Below, one piece after another: positions 24,101-34,000 of a stretch of 64,000 bases of DNA. Numbering within the stretch: the stretch's first letter is position 1; each line of letters starts with the position of its first letter. Origin of the DNA: Maylandia zebra (lineage: Eukaryota > Chordata > Actinopteri > Cichliformes > Cichlidae); NCBI RefSeq assembly GCF_041146795.1, contig NC_135169.1, positions 11,865,585 through 11,929,584 of the forward strand. Reading direction: 5' to 3'. The translations under genes and the position numbers were made by a program. Below the pieces are notes generated by a model. The model did no database searches and was not told where the DNA came from. It was given only the letters and a program-made list of their open reading frames with translations.

Positions 24101-27100
24101 AGTTTCACAGCAGCCAAAACTGTTCAACAAACAAACAAAACCACACATTTAAAAACAACTCCAACAGAGACCAAAAACAAAAGAAACCATAGATATAAAG
24201 TTGTTTTATTTTTTTTCTAATTTAATTGTGAATGGGGTTTTTTTTTCAGAGCAAAAGTAAACCCTCACCTTGTTTGTAAATTGTAAATGGAGTGCTGTCC
24301 TCTGTGTAGTAAACTGGATCTCCTCTCCCTCCTCTGCAGTGGTACAGACCTCCTTGTGAGACACTAATAACTCTGTTTGCTTCATTTCCTCTCATGAGCT
24401 GAGCTTTAGAAGAGACTGAATCACGTCTGAACCAGTCAAACTTCCAGCCAGCAGAGCCCTCCACAGAGCAGCTCAGTGTCACACTGCCCCCTGCTGGTAT
24501 GACTGAACTGTGTGCTGTCAGTGTGGCTCTGGGTTTACTTGCTATGGAGTTTGCAGACAAAGAAAGAAGGAAACAAAGTAAACACTAAATCATCATGGAG
24601 AAAAATTTCTTACAGTACTAATCACACATTAAACATTCACAGAGTAATTTATCTACAAAAACAACCAATAATTCGTTTCCCTGCATGTGACACATTAGAC
24701 TGTTTAACTAAAGATTTCAGTGATTTCAGTGATTTCAGTGAGAGAAACTGTTGTCCTGAGCTGCCTGCAGACAGCTGGATCATTGTTGGAGTTTTCCTGT
24801 TAAGACAGATGTAAACATGAAAACATTAAATGTCAGCATGAATCATGGTCCAACTCACATGAAACTGTCAGTCTGAAGGCATCACTCCATCCTGTTAAGA
24901 GATAGTCACTGCTACCCCGACATCTGTAGTCTCCACTGTGGGACACTGAAACTCTGCTGATCCTGTATTCACTGGATGTTGGAGGGCTGTTTGTGTTGGG
25001 TGCTGTCCATTCATATTTCCACACCTTTCCTTCACCTCCCTGAATCTCACATCTGAGAGTGATTGTCTCACCAGTGAATATCTGAGACCAGCTGTGCTGC
25101 ACAGTCACTGTGATCCTGTTACGAACTAACAAACACAAACATCACTGTTTCCAGCAGCAGCCTTTTGTCATACTTGTTTGAATGATTTGTTGTGCATTAA
25201 TCTTTCAAAATAACCCAAATATCAATGTTCGGATTAACTGTGTAATTGTACAGACACACTTAATAGGTTAACCTGTTAACTACTTTAACATTTTGTTAAG
25301 CTGTATTTCTGTGTTGGTTCCTCTGCAAGCTGAAATTTCAAAACTTATGGCTTCAATATAATGTATTATATATTATTATAATTTAAAAACAGGTGCAGTG
25401 ATCTAGGATGAATATGCTATTTTTATGTTTCATTGTATTTTTTCTGTTCAGATCAATACATTTATATATTGCTATTTCACTGATTACCCTGCATGCTATG
25501 TGATTTAATGTTTTTCAGTAACTAAAGGTGTATAAATACTCCATGCAGGTCTTCTAAACATTTAAAAAATCTGTAAAAACATACTGAACAAGAAGAAAAA
25601 GACAGAAAACTCAACGCCTCCATCTGTGCCTGTACAGCCACCGTTTAAAATGGATCTCTTCAAGACTTTGTTGTTTTATTTCAAATGAAATGTTTACACT
25701 CACCAGTTTCCCGAACCGTGACTGAGTCACTTTCTGTTATGGTGACAGTTTTCCCTTCAGCTCTACAGGTGTAATTTCCTCCTTTAAAAACAGAGATTGC
25801 TCTGCCTGACTCATCAGTTATTATGGACTTTTCTTCAGATGACGTTTGTCTGAACCACTCATATTTTAAGTCAGTAGATTCCTTCACATCACAGGTCAGT
25901 GTCACACTGCCCCCTGCTGGTATGATTGAACTTTGTGCTGTCAGAGTGGCCTTCTCTCTAAATTCTGTAAGTTAGAAATACAAAAAAAAAAGAAAATTAC
26001 AGTCTCTTTGATATGAAATGTGAATAATGTTAAATCACTTTTTCAGTGTCAGTGATGGTCTGGGCGTCATATCCATGGAGGGAAACACAGAATTCTACAG
26101 GCTAGGAAACTCCACCCTGACTTCCATAAGGTACTGCTTGGACCCGCTGTCAGACCCTGTGCTAGTGCAGGTGGTCCTGGGTTTCGCCTGGTGCACGACA
26201 ATGCTCAGCCTCCTGTGATGAGACTATACAGGCATATCCTGGAGGATGACTTAAATTCAACTGAACACCTCTGGGGTATTATGTTTCTGTCTATCGGGCA
26301 CTAAATTATATGATATTTGCACATTTGCCAAGTGTATTTTTCGATTCAAAACTGAGACATTTTTGTTAAATTTGTTTGTATTTATTCTGTTCTTGTTCTA
26401 CTGAAATAGCACATTCAACATATTTAAACTATTTTCATCACATAGTATTAATAGTTTTCAGTCATGTTACCGGCTCACTACCCTCGTGGGCAGAACATGA
26501 TGTCCAATAGTGGACAGTCAGTAATGCTGGTGGGAAAAAGTAGTCAAGACTATTTGGATCATCTATCCACAGAAGAAACATGAAGATATGAAGAGAATTT
26601 CTGGGTCTTGTGATTCATATTCTGGCAGCTTTATTTAAATCCCTGGAAATGTTTAAGTCTTTGCCAGAGAATTGTATTCATCCTTGCAATTCACAGATTC
26701 CAAGAGTATTTACTTCTATTATTGTCTGTGTATTTTTTTTTTTTTTATAAATACACCTTTGAGTCCTTCAGTTAATACAACAAAAGTACATTGTGATAGT
26801 CCGTACCCCAATACATTAAACAGGTGAGGCAATATATCTGTTCTAGTTTTGACATGAGTGGTACTGGTTTACCAATTCAGTTTGTAAAAATTATTAAATA
26901 AATGCACAGAAATAAATCGTATGTCAGAGTGTATCAGTAAATCACACTCTGGCTCTCACCTGGTAGTTTTAAAACTGAAATTTATTACATTTAATTTCAA
27001 ATGTATCGTATAAAATAAAATAAATAAAAAGCTCCCTCAACCTCATCCTCCAGTAATTCCCTCTTCCATTTTTCACTTTCTGTTATGTTCCAGTACAGGT

Positions 27101-27845
27101 GGAGCTTCACGTATGCTGGGAGCACTGTAGCTCCAGCCTTAAACACTGAGACACCTAAATCTCCATACTGGCACATCAAATGCTCAGTTAAATCTTATTC
27201 ACTCTGATTCTTACTGAGCCACATCTCTGTCATATATATTGACCACTTGGCCACACTCAGCTTGCTCACTTCTCCCTTCTACTTCCTGTTTGTAACCCCA
27301 AATTTATTCTGACTCAACCTCTTCCTGGTTTTGCTGAAGAAACCAGAAAGATACAGAGAGCCAGGGGCTTTCTCTCCATGGATAACCAGCCCTCCACATT
27401 TATCACAGTAACCTGCTTGGTATCTATAGAAGTATACTACTTAATAATTTAGGTTCTAAGTTCAATACTGTTAATATAAAAAAGAGCAACAAAAGAAAAA
27501 AACACACCTTACCTTCAGCATTTCCATACAAGATTTTACTGAGCACTAAAATAAAGATTGAAACATCATCAAAGTGACAGAAAATCATCTCATTATGAAC
27601 TAAAACATTTATAAGAAGGTGAATTTTCAGATGACACATTCCTGCTCATTCTCTAATTGCTGTGCTTGTAGACTTTAAACTGCTAGTGTAAAACAACAGA
27701 TTGTAGCACTAATCAAATTCTCAAACTTGTTCTCCTGCTCAAAAAAAAGAAAAACTGTTTCTTTATTCAGTGCCATATAAATAGAAAAGTAATCAGTAAT
27801 GTACTTACAGAATAGCCCCAGTACACAGAGTAAAGACCACTTCAT
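17981..27845 (-). CDS. Gene A: seven-Ig-domain FcR-like receptor with ITIM tail
   Basis: A complete receptor gene assembled from splice sites and frame. Exons in gene order: 27845-27809, 27545-27513, 25964-25704, 25125-24859, 24541-24269, 24119-23859, 22104-21841, 21718-21440, 19663-19385, 18942-18832, 18730-18715, 18618-18527, 18408-18358, 18273-18217, 18102-17981. The lengths sum to 2403 bases, exactly 801 codons including the stop, and every junction agrees in phase. The product has a leader split over two small exons, seven Ig domains (type A,B,A,B,A,B,A), one membrane helix and a tyrosine-rich tail. The tail has two consensus ITIMs (SVYESI and SDYNNV) plus QVYSSL and DEYNNI. In the FcR-like family such tails recruit SH2 phosphatases and inhibit leukocyte signalling; ligand unknown. 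A decayed type-B exon lies between the last Ig and the membrane exon. Confidence 0.85.
18217..18273 (-). CDS. Gene A tail exon with DEYNNI
   Basis: 57 nt, phase 1-1, acceptor ATTTCAG and donor GTGAGT. ADEYNNITSGFQLEGLDK; the tyrosine motif has Asp at -2, so it is ITIM-like. Confidence 0.75.
18358..18408 (-). CDS. Gene A tail exon with ITIM SVYESI
   Basis: 51 nt, phase 1-1, acceptor CTTGTAG, donor GTACAA (weaker than the others). It encodes DLSVYESIRGSGNTGS, which fits the ITIM consensus S/I/V/L-x-Y-x-x-I/V/L. Confidence 0.75.
18527..18618 (-). CDS. Gene A tail exon with QVYSSL
   Basis: 92 nt, phase 2 in and 1 out. SLTQSQSTNQSS .. NQNETQVYSSLLH. QVYSSL lacks the hydrophobic or Ser residue at -2, so it is ITIM-like only. 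The gene B homologue is also 92 nt. Confidence 0.8.
18715..18730 (-). CDS. Gene A micro-exon after the membrane helix
   Basis: 16 nt (AACCCTGTTGTAACAG), phase 1 in and 2 out. It matches in position and phase a 13-nt micro-exon of gene B. Confidence 0.65.
18832..18942 (-). CDS. Gene A transmembrane exon
   Basis: 111 nt, phase 1-1. After SAFGCERSS comes a hydrophobic stretch (about 21 residues, from FIVPFIIGLVSG to LLLM) followed by CCYKQIK. This is a single type-I membrane helix with no charged residue inside it, so there is no sign of pairing with an ITAM adaptor. Confidence 0.85.
19005..19210 (-). pseudogene. Decayed type-B Ig exon of gene A
   Basis: The minus-strand frame reads GGETRWDYECET, then PNQHKF, and ends LTVSD. 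It aligns with the gene B exon at 38739-39020 ([12 protein letters not shown] .. APNQNEYR .. VTLTVSD). The N-terminal third, the second core Cys context and the acceptor are lost. The assembled gene A frame requires this exon to be skipped. Confidence 0.65.
19385..19663 (-). CDS. Gene A Ig domain 7 (type A)
   Basis: 279 nt, phase 1-1. [20 protein letters not shown] start, [13 protein letters not shown] core, [20 protein letters not shown]. Nearly identical to gene B 39130-39408. Confidence 0.9.
19708..20198 (+). mobile_element. 5'-truncated L1-type LINE 3' end in gene A intron
   Basis: Matches 35735-36255, the 3' end of the L1 in gene B (TTGGCTGCT.CCTCAAAG..ACATTGTGCGCTGTC, TCCCCCAG..ATGTCTGTCCC, TGGACCAATA.GGCAAG). 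It ends in an A run. A 19-bp flanking repeat (ending AATGACTGAATC, one mismatch) is at 19689-19707 and 20199-20217. The uninterrupted intron is seen in gene B near 39430-39450. Confidence 0.8.
20625..21145 (+). mobile_element. Penelope-like element fragment
   Basis: A frame near 20690-20890 encodes HSFKDEDVHILDREERWFER and then VKDAIYVKRERPSLNRG, followed by a stop; this is the C-terminal segment I associate with fish Penelope-like elements. The ends are about 50 bp inverted copies (CCAAAAGCTGATTCTGTTCA at left, its complement at right). The corresponding gene B intron (about 48780-48850) lacks it. Confidence 0.55.
21440..21718 (-). CDS. Gene A Ig domain 6 (type B)
   Basis: 279 nt, phase 1-1. 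[20 protein letters not shown] start, EWEYEW core, [15 protein letters not shown]. Nearly identical to gene B 49052-49330, including flanking intron. Confidence 0.9.
21841..22104 (-). CDS. Gene A Ig domain 5 (type A)
   Basis: 264 nt, phase 1-1. [20 protein letters not shown] start, [12 protein letters not shown] core, [16 protein letters not shown]. The intact counterpart of the LINE-interrupted gene B exon at 49453-50129. Confidence 0.9.
22105..23858. other. Gene A intron with a short Ig-exon relic
   Basis: Mostly unique AT-rich intron. At 23541-23600 the plus strand reads GCTGGTATCACTGCTGTGAT then CTCAGTGTGGCTCTGAC. This resembles the N-terminal 60 bp of type-A exons (GCTGGTATGACTGAAC..CAGTGTGGCTCTGGG) but without a continuing frame: probably a dead exon. 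Confidence 0.5.
23859..24119 (-). CDS. Gene A Ig domain 4 (type B)
   Basis: 261 nt, phase 1-1, acceptor GAACAG. GETITLRCEIQ, VWKYEW, SGDYRCRGSS. Near-identical partner of domain 2. Confidence 0.9.
24269..24541 (-). CDS. Gene A Ig domain 3 (type A)
   Basis: 273 nt, phase 1-1. [10 protein letters not shown] start, [20 protein letters not shown] core, [18 protein letters not shown] strands. Almost the same sequence is present as a gene B exon at 41773-42045. Confidence 0.9.
24859..25125 (-). CDS. Gene A Ig domain 2 (type B)
   Basis: 267 nt, phase 1-1, acceptor TTTGTTAG. Core: [21 protein letters not shown], and SHSGDYRCRGSSDY. It is nearly identical to the domain 4 exon at 23859-24119 except for the first codons and a few substitutions, so one is a recent copy or converted. 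Confidence 0.9.
25704..25964 (-). CDS. Gene A Ig domain 1 (type A)
   Basis: Phase 1-1 exon of 261 nt. It has the Ig B-strand [10 protein letters not shown], the core Trp position replaced by Leu-Lys (TDLKYEWF instead of GWKYEW), and the F-strand NYTCRAEG. It is the most diverged type-A domain in the window. Confidence 0.85.
26040..26300 (+). pseudogene. Tc1/mariner transposase relic in gene A intron
   Basis: Shifted frames read FRLVHDNAQPPVMRLYRHIL and then STEHLWGIMF. These resemble the D-N-A-x-P-H and N-P-I-E-H-L-W blocks of the DDE_3 domain of Tc1-like transposases, with deletions between them. The second half of the catalytic core is missing. Confidence 0.55.
26301..27512. other. Gene A intron; nothing further recognised
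   Basis: AT-rich with a T run near 26731. No Ig-like frame or repeat family recognised. Confidence 0.4.
27513..27545 (-). CDS. Gene A exon 2: leader mini-exon
   Basis: 33 nt between TTTTAG and GTAAGG, phase 1 in and out, encoding LSKILYGNAE: the end of the signal peptide and the likely cleavage region. Confidence 0.8.
27809..27845 (-). CDS. Gene A exon 1: start codon and first part of leader
   Basis: ATG is at 27845. The frame reads MKWSLLCVLGLF and ends in phase 1 at a CTGTAAG donor. A short first leader exon followed by a tiny second one is the usual arrangement in vertebrate FcR-like genes. Gene B starts with the same 37-nt layout. Confidence 0.85.
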
Positions 27846-28060
27846 CCTCACATCCAGCTCTGCTGCACTCTGATCCACAGCTAATCTTTAAGTGTTTTGG
27901 TTTCCAAAAATAATTAAGCAGAAGAAAGAGCTGCTGTACTAAATATAGATAAGACTGTAACTTCTTCTTCTCAGTGGCCTCCATGCTTCCTTCCCATTAA
28001 AACTGAGCTCAAACATCTGCTGTAACTTCGACCGCAGCAGTGTTTGTGTTTCCTGTCCAT
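27846..28060 (-). promoter_or_regulatory. Gene A 5' UTR and probable promoter
   Basis: It shares ordered words with the regions upstream of gene B and of unit 0. At the position of the unit 0 TATA box (TATAAAAGG) gene A has CAGTTTTAATGGG (about 27993-28005), a degraded TATA. Transcription start not determinable. Confidence 0.45.
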
Positions 28061-28404
28061 TCAGAACATACATGTTTGTTCCTTATGTTGTTCCCTTTCT
28101 ATTTTCTATTAAAAATGTTCTGTTACAATTTTTAAAGTCAGACAGCATTTTCACTCAGCTTATAGTTTTACTCCTTTCTTTTTTAACCAAACTGCTGTGG
28201 TCCATTGGATTGTTATCATAGCAGAATATTTGTCAGGTTTTTGGACACTGTCAGCGGCTGGATGTCAGCATATTTGACTCTGACAGTCCTGAGAGGCTTC
28301 ATGCAAAACACGATGGACTCTAGCTAAAGTGAACACACTTGGTTTGGTCTTTGCTGACTAAAGAATAATCCTACTACGCTGCAGAAAAAGATTTTGACTT
28401 TTTA

Positions 28405-28504
28405 TCAGTTCTCACAGTGTGGTATTTTTTCCCATTACAGGTAGATCATATAAAATGTGCAGTCCACACAGAGAGCAAGTGCAATGCTACAGGGGCACAC
28501 CTGT
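28405..28504 (+). promoter_or_regulatory. Duplicated TATA-containing intergenic block, copy 2
   Basis: Partner of 12474-12573, conserved over about 100 bp including CATATAAAA and GTGCAGTCCACACAGAG. A weaker third version is near 29136-29195 (GGACAGGTCATATAAACACG..CACACAGAGAGCG). Confidence 0.4.
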
Positions 28505-29445
28505 AAATTTATATCCCTTTAACTATAAGAAAACTACTTAAACGGAAATTTATATTTGAATTATGTCCATTGAATGGGCTGATTACATCTGTAGAGGGTG
28601 AAATAGATGAAGAATAAAAAACAATGTTTGTGTGGAAAACTACACCAATCAAAATGATCCAATTCTTTTCCAATATGCAACATAGTGTGTGTGTGGTTTC
28701 CATTTCACAAAGACTTTAACTTGTAGACTCATATACTGCACACACTTACACTGTACACATTTAAACTTAAAACCAGATGACCAACACATGTTCTTTGTTT
28801 ACGGTTTTATTATAGTTTGCAGATATTTTTAACTGAATAATAATAATTTAGTGAATTGCTGCGGAAGCTCAAAAAAGTCACATATCAGGACTTATTGAAA
28901 TCCATCTTTATATGATGTTGAGGGCAGAGAGAAAGAGACCGAGTGTTTTTTTTTTATTAATGTGAACAATTACAGCAGAGACTCTTACAGGCAGCTGCTT
29001 TTCAGCATGAGAAACAAGCTTTTCACAGTTTCTCTTTATGCCCACAGATTTAATGGCCACAGTGACTTTATTCGAAAACTGTTTTCACATAGTGTCATGC
29101 AATGTAGCAGTGACAATTATTACTATCACTCCAGTATGGACAGGTCATATAAACACGTGTGATGCACACAGAGAGCGAAAAGTGAAATTTCCACTGTGCT
29201 CTTTGTCTGAATTCCTTGTTAACTCTCTGCTGTGAGCTGATAACATAAAACAAGACATCTGCTAGAGTCAGATACTAAAGATCACATATTTCACACTTTG
29301 TTCTCACTGGTGTTGGAACATGTTAGATACAGTCAAGGTTTATTACAAAATGTTTATAAAAAATATATGAATATAAAACGCATGAATATTAAATAGGAAT
29401 ACATCTGCATTTGTTTTATACTATAAGAGAGTACTATGTCTATAT

Positions 29446-30929
29446 CAGGGGTCGGCAACCTTTCTGATGACGAGTGCCATCTAAAATTTCCTCAGAAGTC
29501 AATGTGCCATATGACTGCATTAGCAATAAATTTAACAACGCTCTATATTAACAGTTACACACAGAACCACTTTATAGAACTATATTTGTTTGCAGATGTT
29601 GGCAGCTATCAGTGAATAGTTATCAGCTATTTTGAAACAACAAAAAGCCACTTTTTTATCCATAACAGCAAATGAACTGTACAACAGAAAATGCAAATGC
29701 TATTTATGGTCTCCTCACAACAATGATAAGAAAAATAAAATGGGCCAATATGGCACATTTGTTAATACAGAGATACACATGTTAATGTTATTAATTCACT
29801 GCGTGTCGTGCCCAGGGCTGGATTGGGACAAAAAATCGTCCCGGGCATTTTTACTAGAGACCAGCCCACCAGGTATTAAAGCCATAAAGCCTGAATGAAA
29901 GCAAACACTGTTGTGACAGTGACGTACAGTCTTGTTGGTATATGTATGATTTCTATACATTTTACATCAGATAAAAACTTTGGTTGTAAGCTTCAGATAA
30001 TTATTTAATAAAAGCTAGATATTTTAAATGAGAATAAGAAAGTATTTTATTTGTGCCCCCTTCTCCCTGTTAATGCTCTACCTGCCCCCCTGGCAAAACC
30101 TTGCTAGACCCGCCCCTGCACAGTTACCAGCTGTCAGCTAAGTAAAAAAAGGATCCTGGTGTTATTTGTCTCTCAGAAACAGTTCTTAACTTCCCTTCAA
30201 CTCATTCATGTGACCTAAAAGGTAAACCTGTTTCTCCATCACCTGTTCAGCTCTGATGATTCAGTAAGGACATCTCCTGGTTTCATCTTCATGTTTCCCT
30301 CTCACCACATATCCAAACCGACATCATGACCAGCAGCTTTACAGCTGTGGCTCCAGCAAACATCAGCTGATACTAGAAATTAATATTAAATAAATTCTAA
30401 CAACAGCTGATCAAGCTTAAACGTTCTGCTGTTGTTTAGGGCGGCATCCGCTGGTTTCCTCTTTCTGGTGCAAAGTGGGCAATGAACAAGCAAGAGAGAA
30501 AAGCCGATCAGCTGATCATTGATCAGTTTCATGATTAAAGTAGCAACAGGAGAGAATAAGAGAAGAAGAGGCAGCTGTGCAGCAAAGACACAGAATAAAT
30601 CCAGCTTTGTGTCTTTTTCCATTGTAGCTGAAGTCCGGGACAAACTGTGTCCCCTCTCAGCTCAACACGAAACGCCTGATATTTTCTCTGAAAATGGGTC
30701 TCTCGAGTTATTTTTACACATTGACCAGCATCTGGCCAATCCACCACCTTTCATTGTTTATACCGTTGCAAAAAAAATAAATAAAAAAAAAATCATCGGC
30801 CCATAAAAACGAAAAATCAACATTGGCCCACCGAGCAAATGTCCGATGGCTGGTCCAGCTACGGTCATGCCAACAGTTAACCCTTCGCGTTCCAGCTGTG
30901 GCACGCGTGCCCTGGTTTGCTGACCCCTG
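29446..30929. mobile_element. hAT-like element between genes A and B
   Basis: The ends are CAGGGGTCGGCAACCTTT and, inverted, GGTTTGCTGACCCCTG. The flanking 8-mers GTCTATAT and TTATATAT differ at two positions, consistent with an old 8-bp duplication. No intact transposase frame. A second element may be nested inside (CAGGGCTGGATTGGGAC near 29814 and GGCTGGTCCAGC near 30848-30860). Confidence 0.65.
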
Positions 30930-31046
30930 TTATATATGATATTATGATTGAATATTGTAACTGTACATAAAGCTGAGCATGTCTGATATTTGGGCAAGAG
31001 TGGCTTCATAAAAAGCTTCTTCTTGGCTTTGCTGCTACAGCTCTCC

Positions 31047-31054
31047 TCACTGAC
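31047..31054 (-). CDS. Gene B terminal coding bases and stop
   Basis: After acceptor CTTACAG the frame reads GT CAG TGA, so the protein ends KNKGQ. A different, longer open frame runs on ([12 protein letters not shown]); it would need another phase. Confidence 0.5.
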
Positions 31055-34000
31055 CTGTAAGACAAGCACAAAGAGACAAAGTGATTTCCAACATGTAAAG
31101 ATATTATGAGCTGAAGACATTTAATAATGTGAAGAATAAATCAGCCTGCATGGCAGCAGAATTACTGAGAGAGCTTCCTGATGTGACTTCAGAATAAACT
31201 GCTGCATCAGCTGCAGGACTTGATGTTCCTGTGAATGAAGAGAAGATCATTGAAAACAATAATATCATTAACCAGGAGGAAACTGGATGTCTCCACTAAT
31301 GCAAAGATAAAAGAGTAGATTTTAAATAGCTGACAAAGTGTGAATACATAAATATAAACTATAAAATAAACAGATTTACATTGTAAGAGCAGATAAACAT
31401 GTTGAACAATATTCAGTGGAGATGATGGCAGACTTTGCTCACCTTTGTTTTTCTTGGCTTTTTCTTTTTTGGGCTGTTTGACCTCAGCATACACCAGACT
31501 GTCCTCTAAAAGAGACGTCAGAGCTCAGCACACATTTGTTCAGCACAGATATGATGACAAGAACATTACAGAGTAAAAACATGAGAGAAACTATTTAGTT
31601 TGGGGACATATAGATGGACAATACCATACTGTACAATAACAATATCATTCTGTATATGTAGCAGACAAACTTACACTAAACTCTGAACGGCCCTCGATGT
31701 GTATAAGATTCAGTCTGGTGATGTGTAGTGGTCGTATGTAGTAGCTAAGCTTGGTCAGTGAATAACTAAACTCCATGTTGACCTATAATTACCTGCAATA
31801 TAACGATGTGATGACACATTCAAGTACAAACACTGAATGAGACTGTTGTGACTGTACCTGCAGCTCCCGTCTTCACCTCAGAGTAAACAGCACTCTGCTC
31901 TGGTTTATGATGCTTCTCTGTGAAGATGATCAGATTAATGAAAATAATTAAAACATTTTAAACACTTTAAAAACTTTCCAGGCTTTTTTCTACACTGTGT
32001 GTTTTGTGTACTCACTCTTCTTTCTAAGGTTTTGAAGTTTAATAAGAGAGTATGTGACGTCTCCGGGTTCATCTGCACCTGAAATGTAAGAATGTTTGTA
32101 AACACATCACACCAAACATCCTCCAGCTTCTCTCTTCTGAGGGGCACCAGACTCTCCCCTTCACTGTTTGCAATTTTTATTGAGCCACTAGCAGCAGCAA
32201 TTAGACAGGCTACAACAATTAAGGGCATAAAATGTAAGAATATAGAACGTAAAATCAGCCTTTATGCAGATGATGTGTTACTTTTTCTCCAAAACTCACA
32301 AACCAATATCTCTGGGGTAATTGCATTGATAAATTCCTTCTCAAGTGTCTCAGATTATTCAATTAACTGGTCGAAATCAACAGTTCTTCCGATTAATTGA
32401 TTAATTAATTAATTCCATAACTCTTCTCCTTCCCCACTGCAATGTGGAAATATAAAATATTTAGGTATTAATGTCTCTCCTAAACTTTCAGAATTAACTA
32501 AATTAAAACACATCCCACTTTTAAAGACAGTAGAAGGCGACCTGGCTAGATGGAAATCTTTACCCATATCACTCATGGGAAGGGTCGCCGCTATAAAAAT
32601 GATGGTCTTGCCAAAAATAAACTATTTATTTTCAATGATCCCAAATAAGCCATCACAAGATTGGTTCAGATCTCTAGACTCGTATATTTCTAAATTCCTT
32701 TGGAAAGATAAACCCCCACGTATCAGCTTAAAAACACTACAAAGGACCAAGGATAAAGGAGGATTAGATCTGCCTAACTTTAATCACTATTTTTTAGCCA
32801 ACAGGCTTCAGTTCATCTCTAGATGGTTTAAACACACCCTCTTAGATGAACCTTGGATAGATGTAGAACAGGCACTATGTAATAACCTAGAAATTTCAGA
32901 CCTACCATTTATCAGCTCAAACATCAAACGACATGAATGCTTTAAAAGCATCAATATTAGCTCTTCTCTGACAGCATGGTGGGAGTTTCTAAAAATGACA
33001 GAGTCTTCATTAATCCCATGCAAAAGTACACCTATCTGGAACAATCCGGACATATTACAAAACAATAATATGATAAACTTTCCAGATTGGAATTGCAAAG
33101 GAATTAAATACTTGGAACATATGTGGGAAGGAACAGACTTTATTTCGTTTGACAGACTAGTTGCACATTATGGGATCAACAAGAAACGATTTTTGGAATA
33201 TTAACAAATTAAATCCATAGTAAAAAAAGAAATTTAATCCCAGTGAAGCTGAATTACAAACACCACCAAGTGTGGTACAATTTTTTAGTCTAAAACCCCC
33301 CAAATTATTGTCTAAAATATACAGAACACTTTCTAAAATAGATGAATCAATATCCCTTCCTATTGTAAAATGGGAAGCAGATTTATCAATCAACTTAGAC
33401 CCAAACCTTTGGTCTCAGATATGCTTAAAAACCTTTCAATGGATCAGAAATCCCAGTTTGCAATTAATACAATACAAAATATTACACAGAGTGCACTATA
33501 CTGGTCATAGGATGTTCAAGATGGGCTATACGCCTTCCAACAACTGCTCACACTGCACAGCAAATACAACGGACAATTACATCCATGCTCTTTGGTTCTG
33601 TCCACCAATTCAGAAATTCTGGCGTGAGATATGTGAAGACTTATCAAAGTGTCTGAAATGTAACATTCCAGCCTCCCCTTTAGTGTGCTTGCTGAGCAAC
33701 TTGGATGAGGTCACTGCAGAAATAAACACAGCCCACGTTGTTTTACGGCCCTATGCATTGCCAAGAAAATGGTCCTCATTAACTGGAAAAATAAAAATAA
33801 TCTTAATTGTAACCAATATAGAAACCATCTAATAGATCACATTAGTCTTGATACAACATCTGCCATCACATTTGATCAATCCCTTTGGGCTCCTTTGATC
33901 GGCTTCATCACCTAGTGGGGCTGGGGGATCATGGTTTGGTCCTGCCTTCGCTATTGTGGTTGATATGGGGGTAGGGACGGCCTTAGGGCATCTGGGGAGT

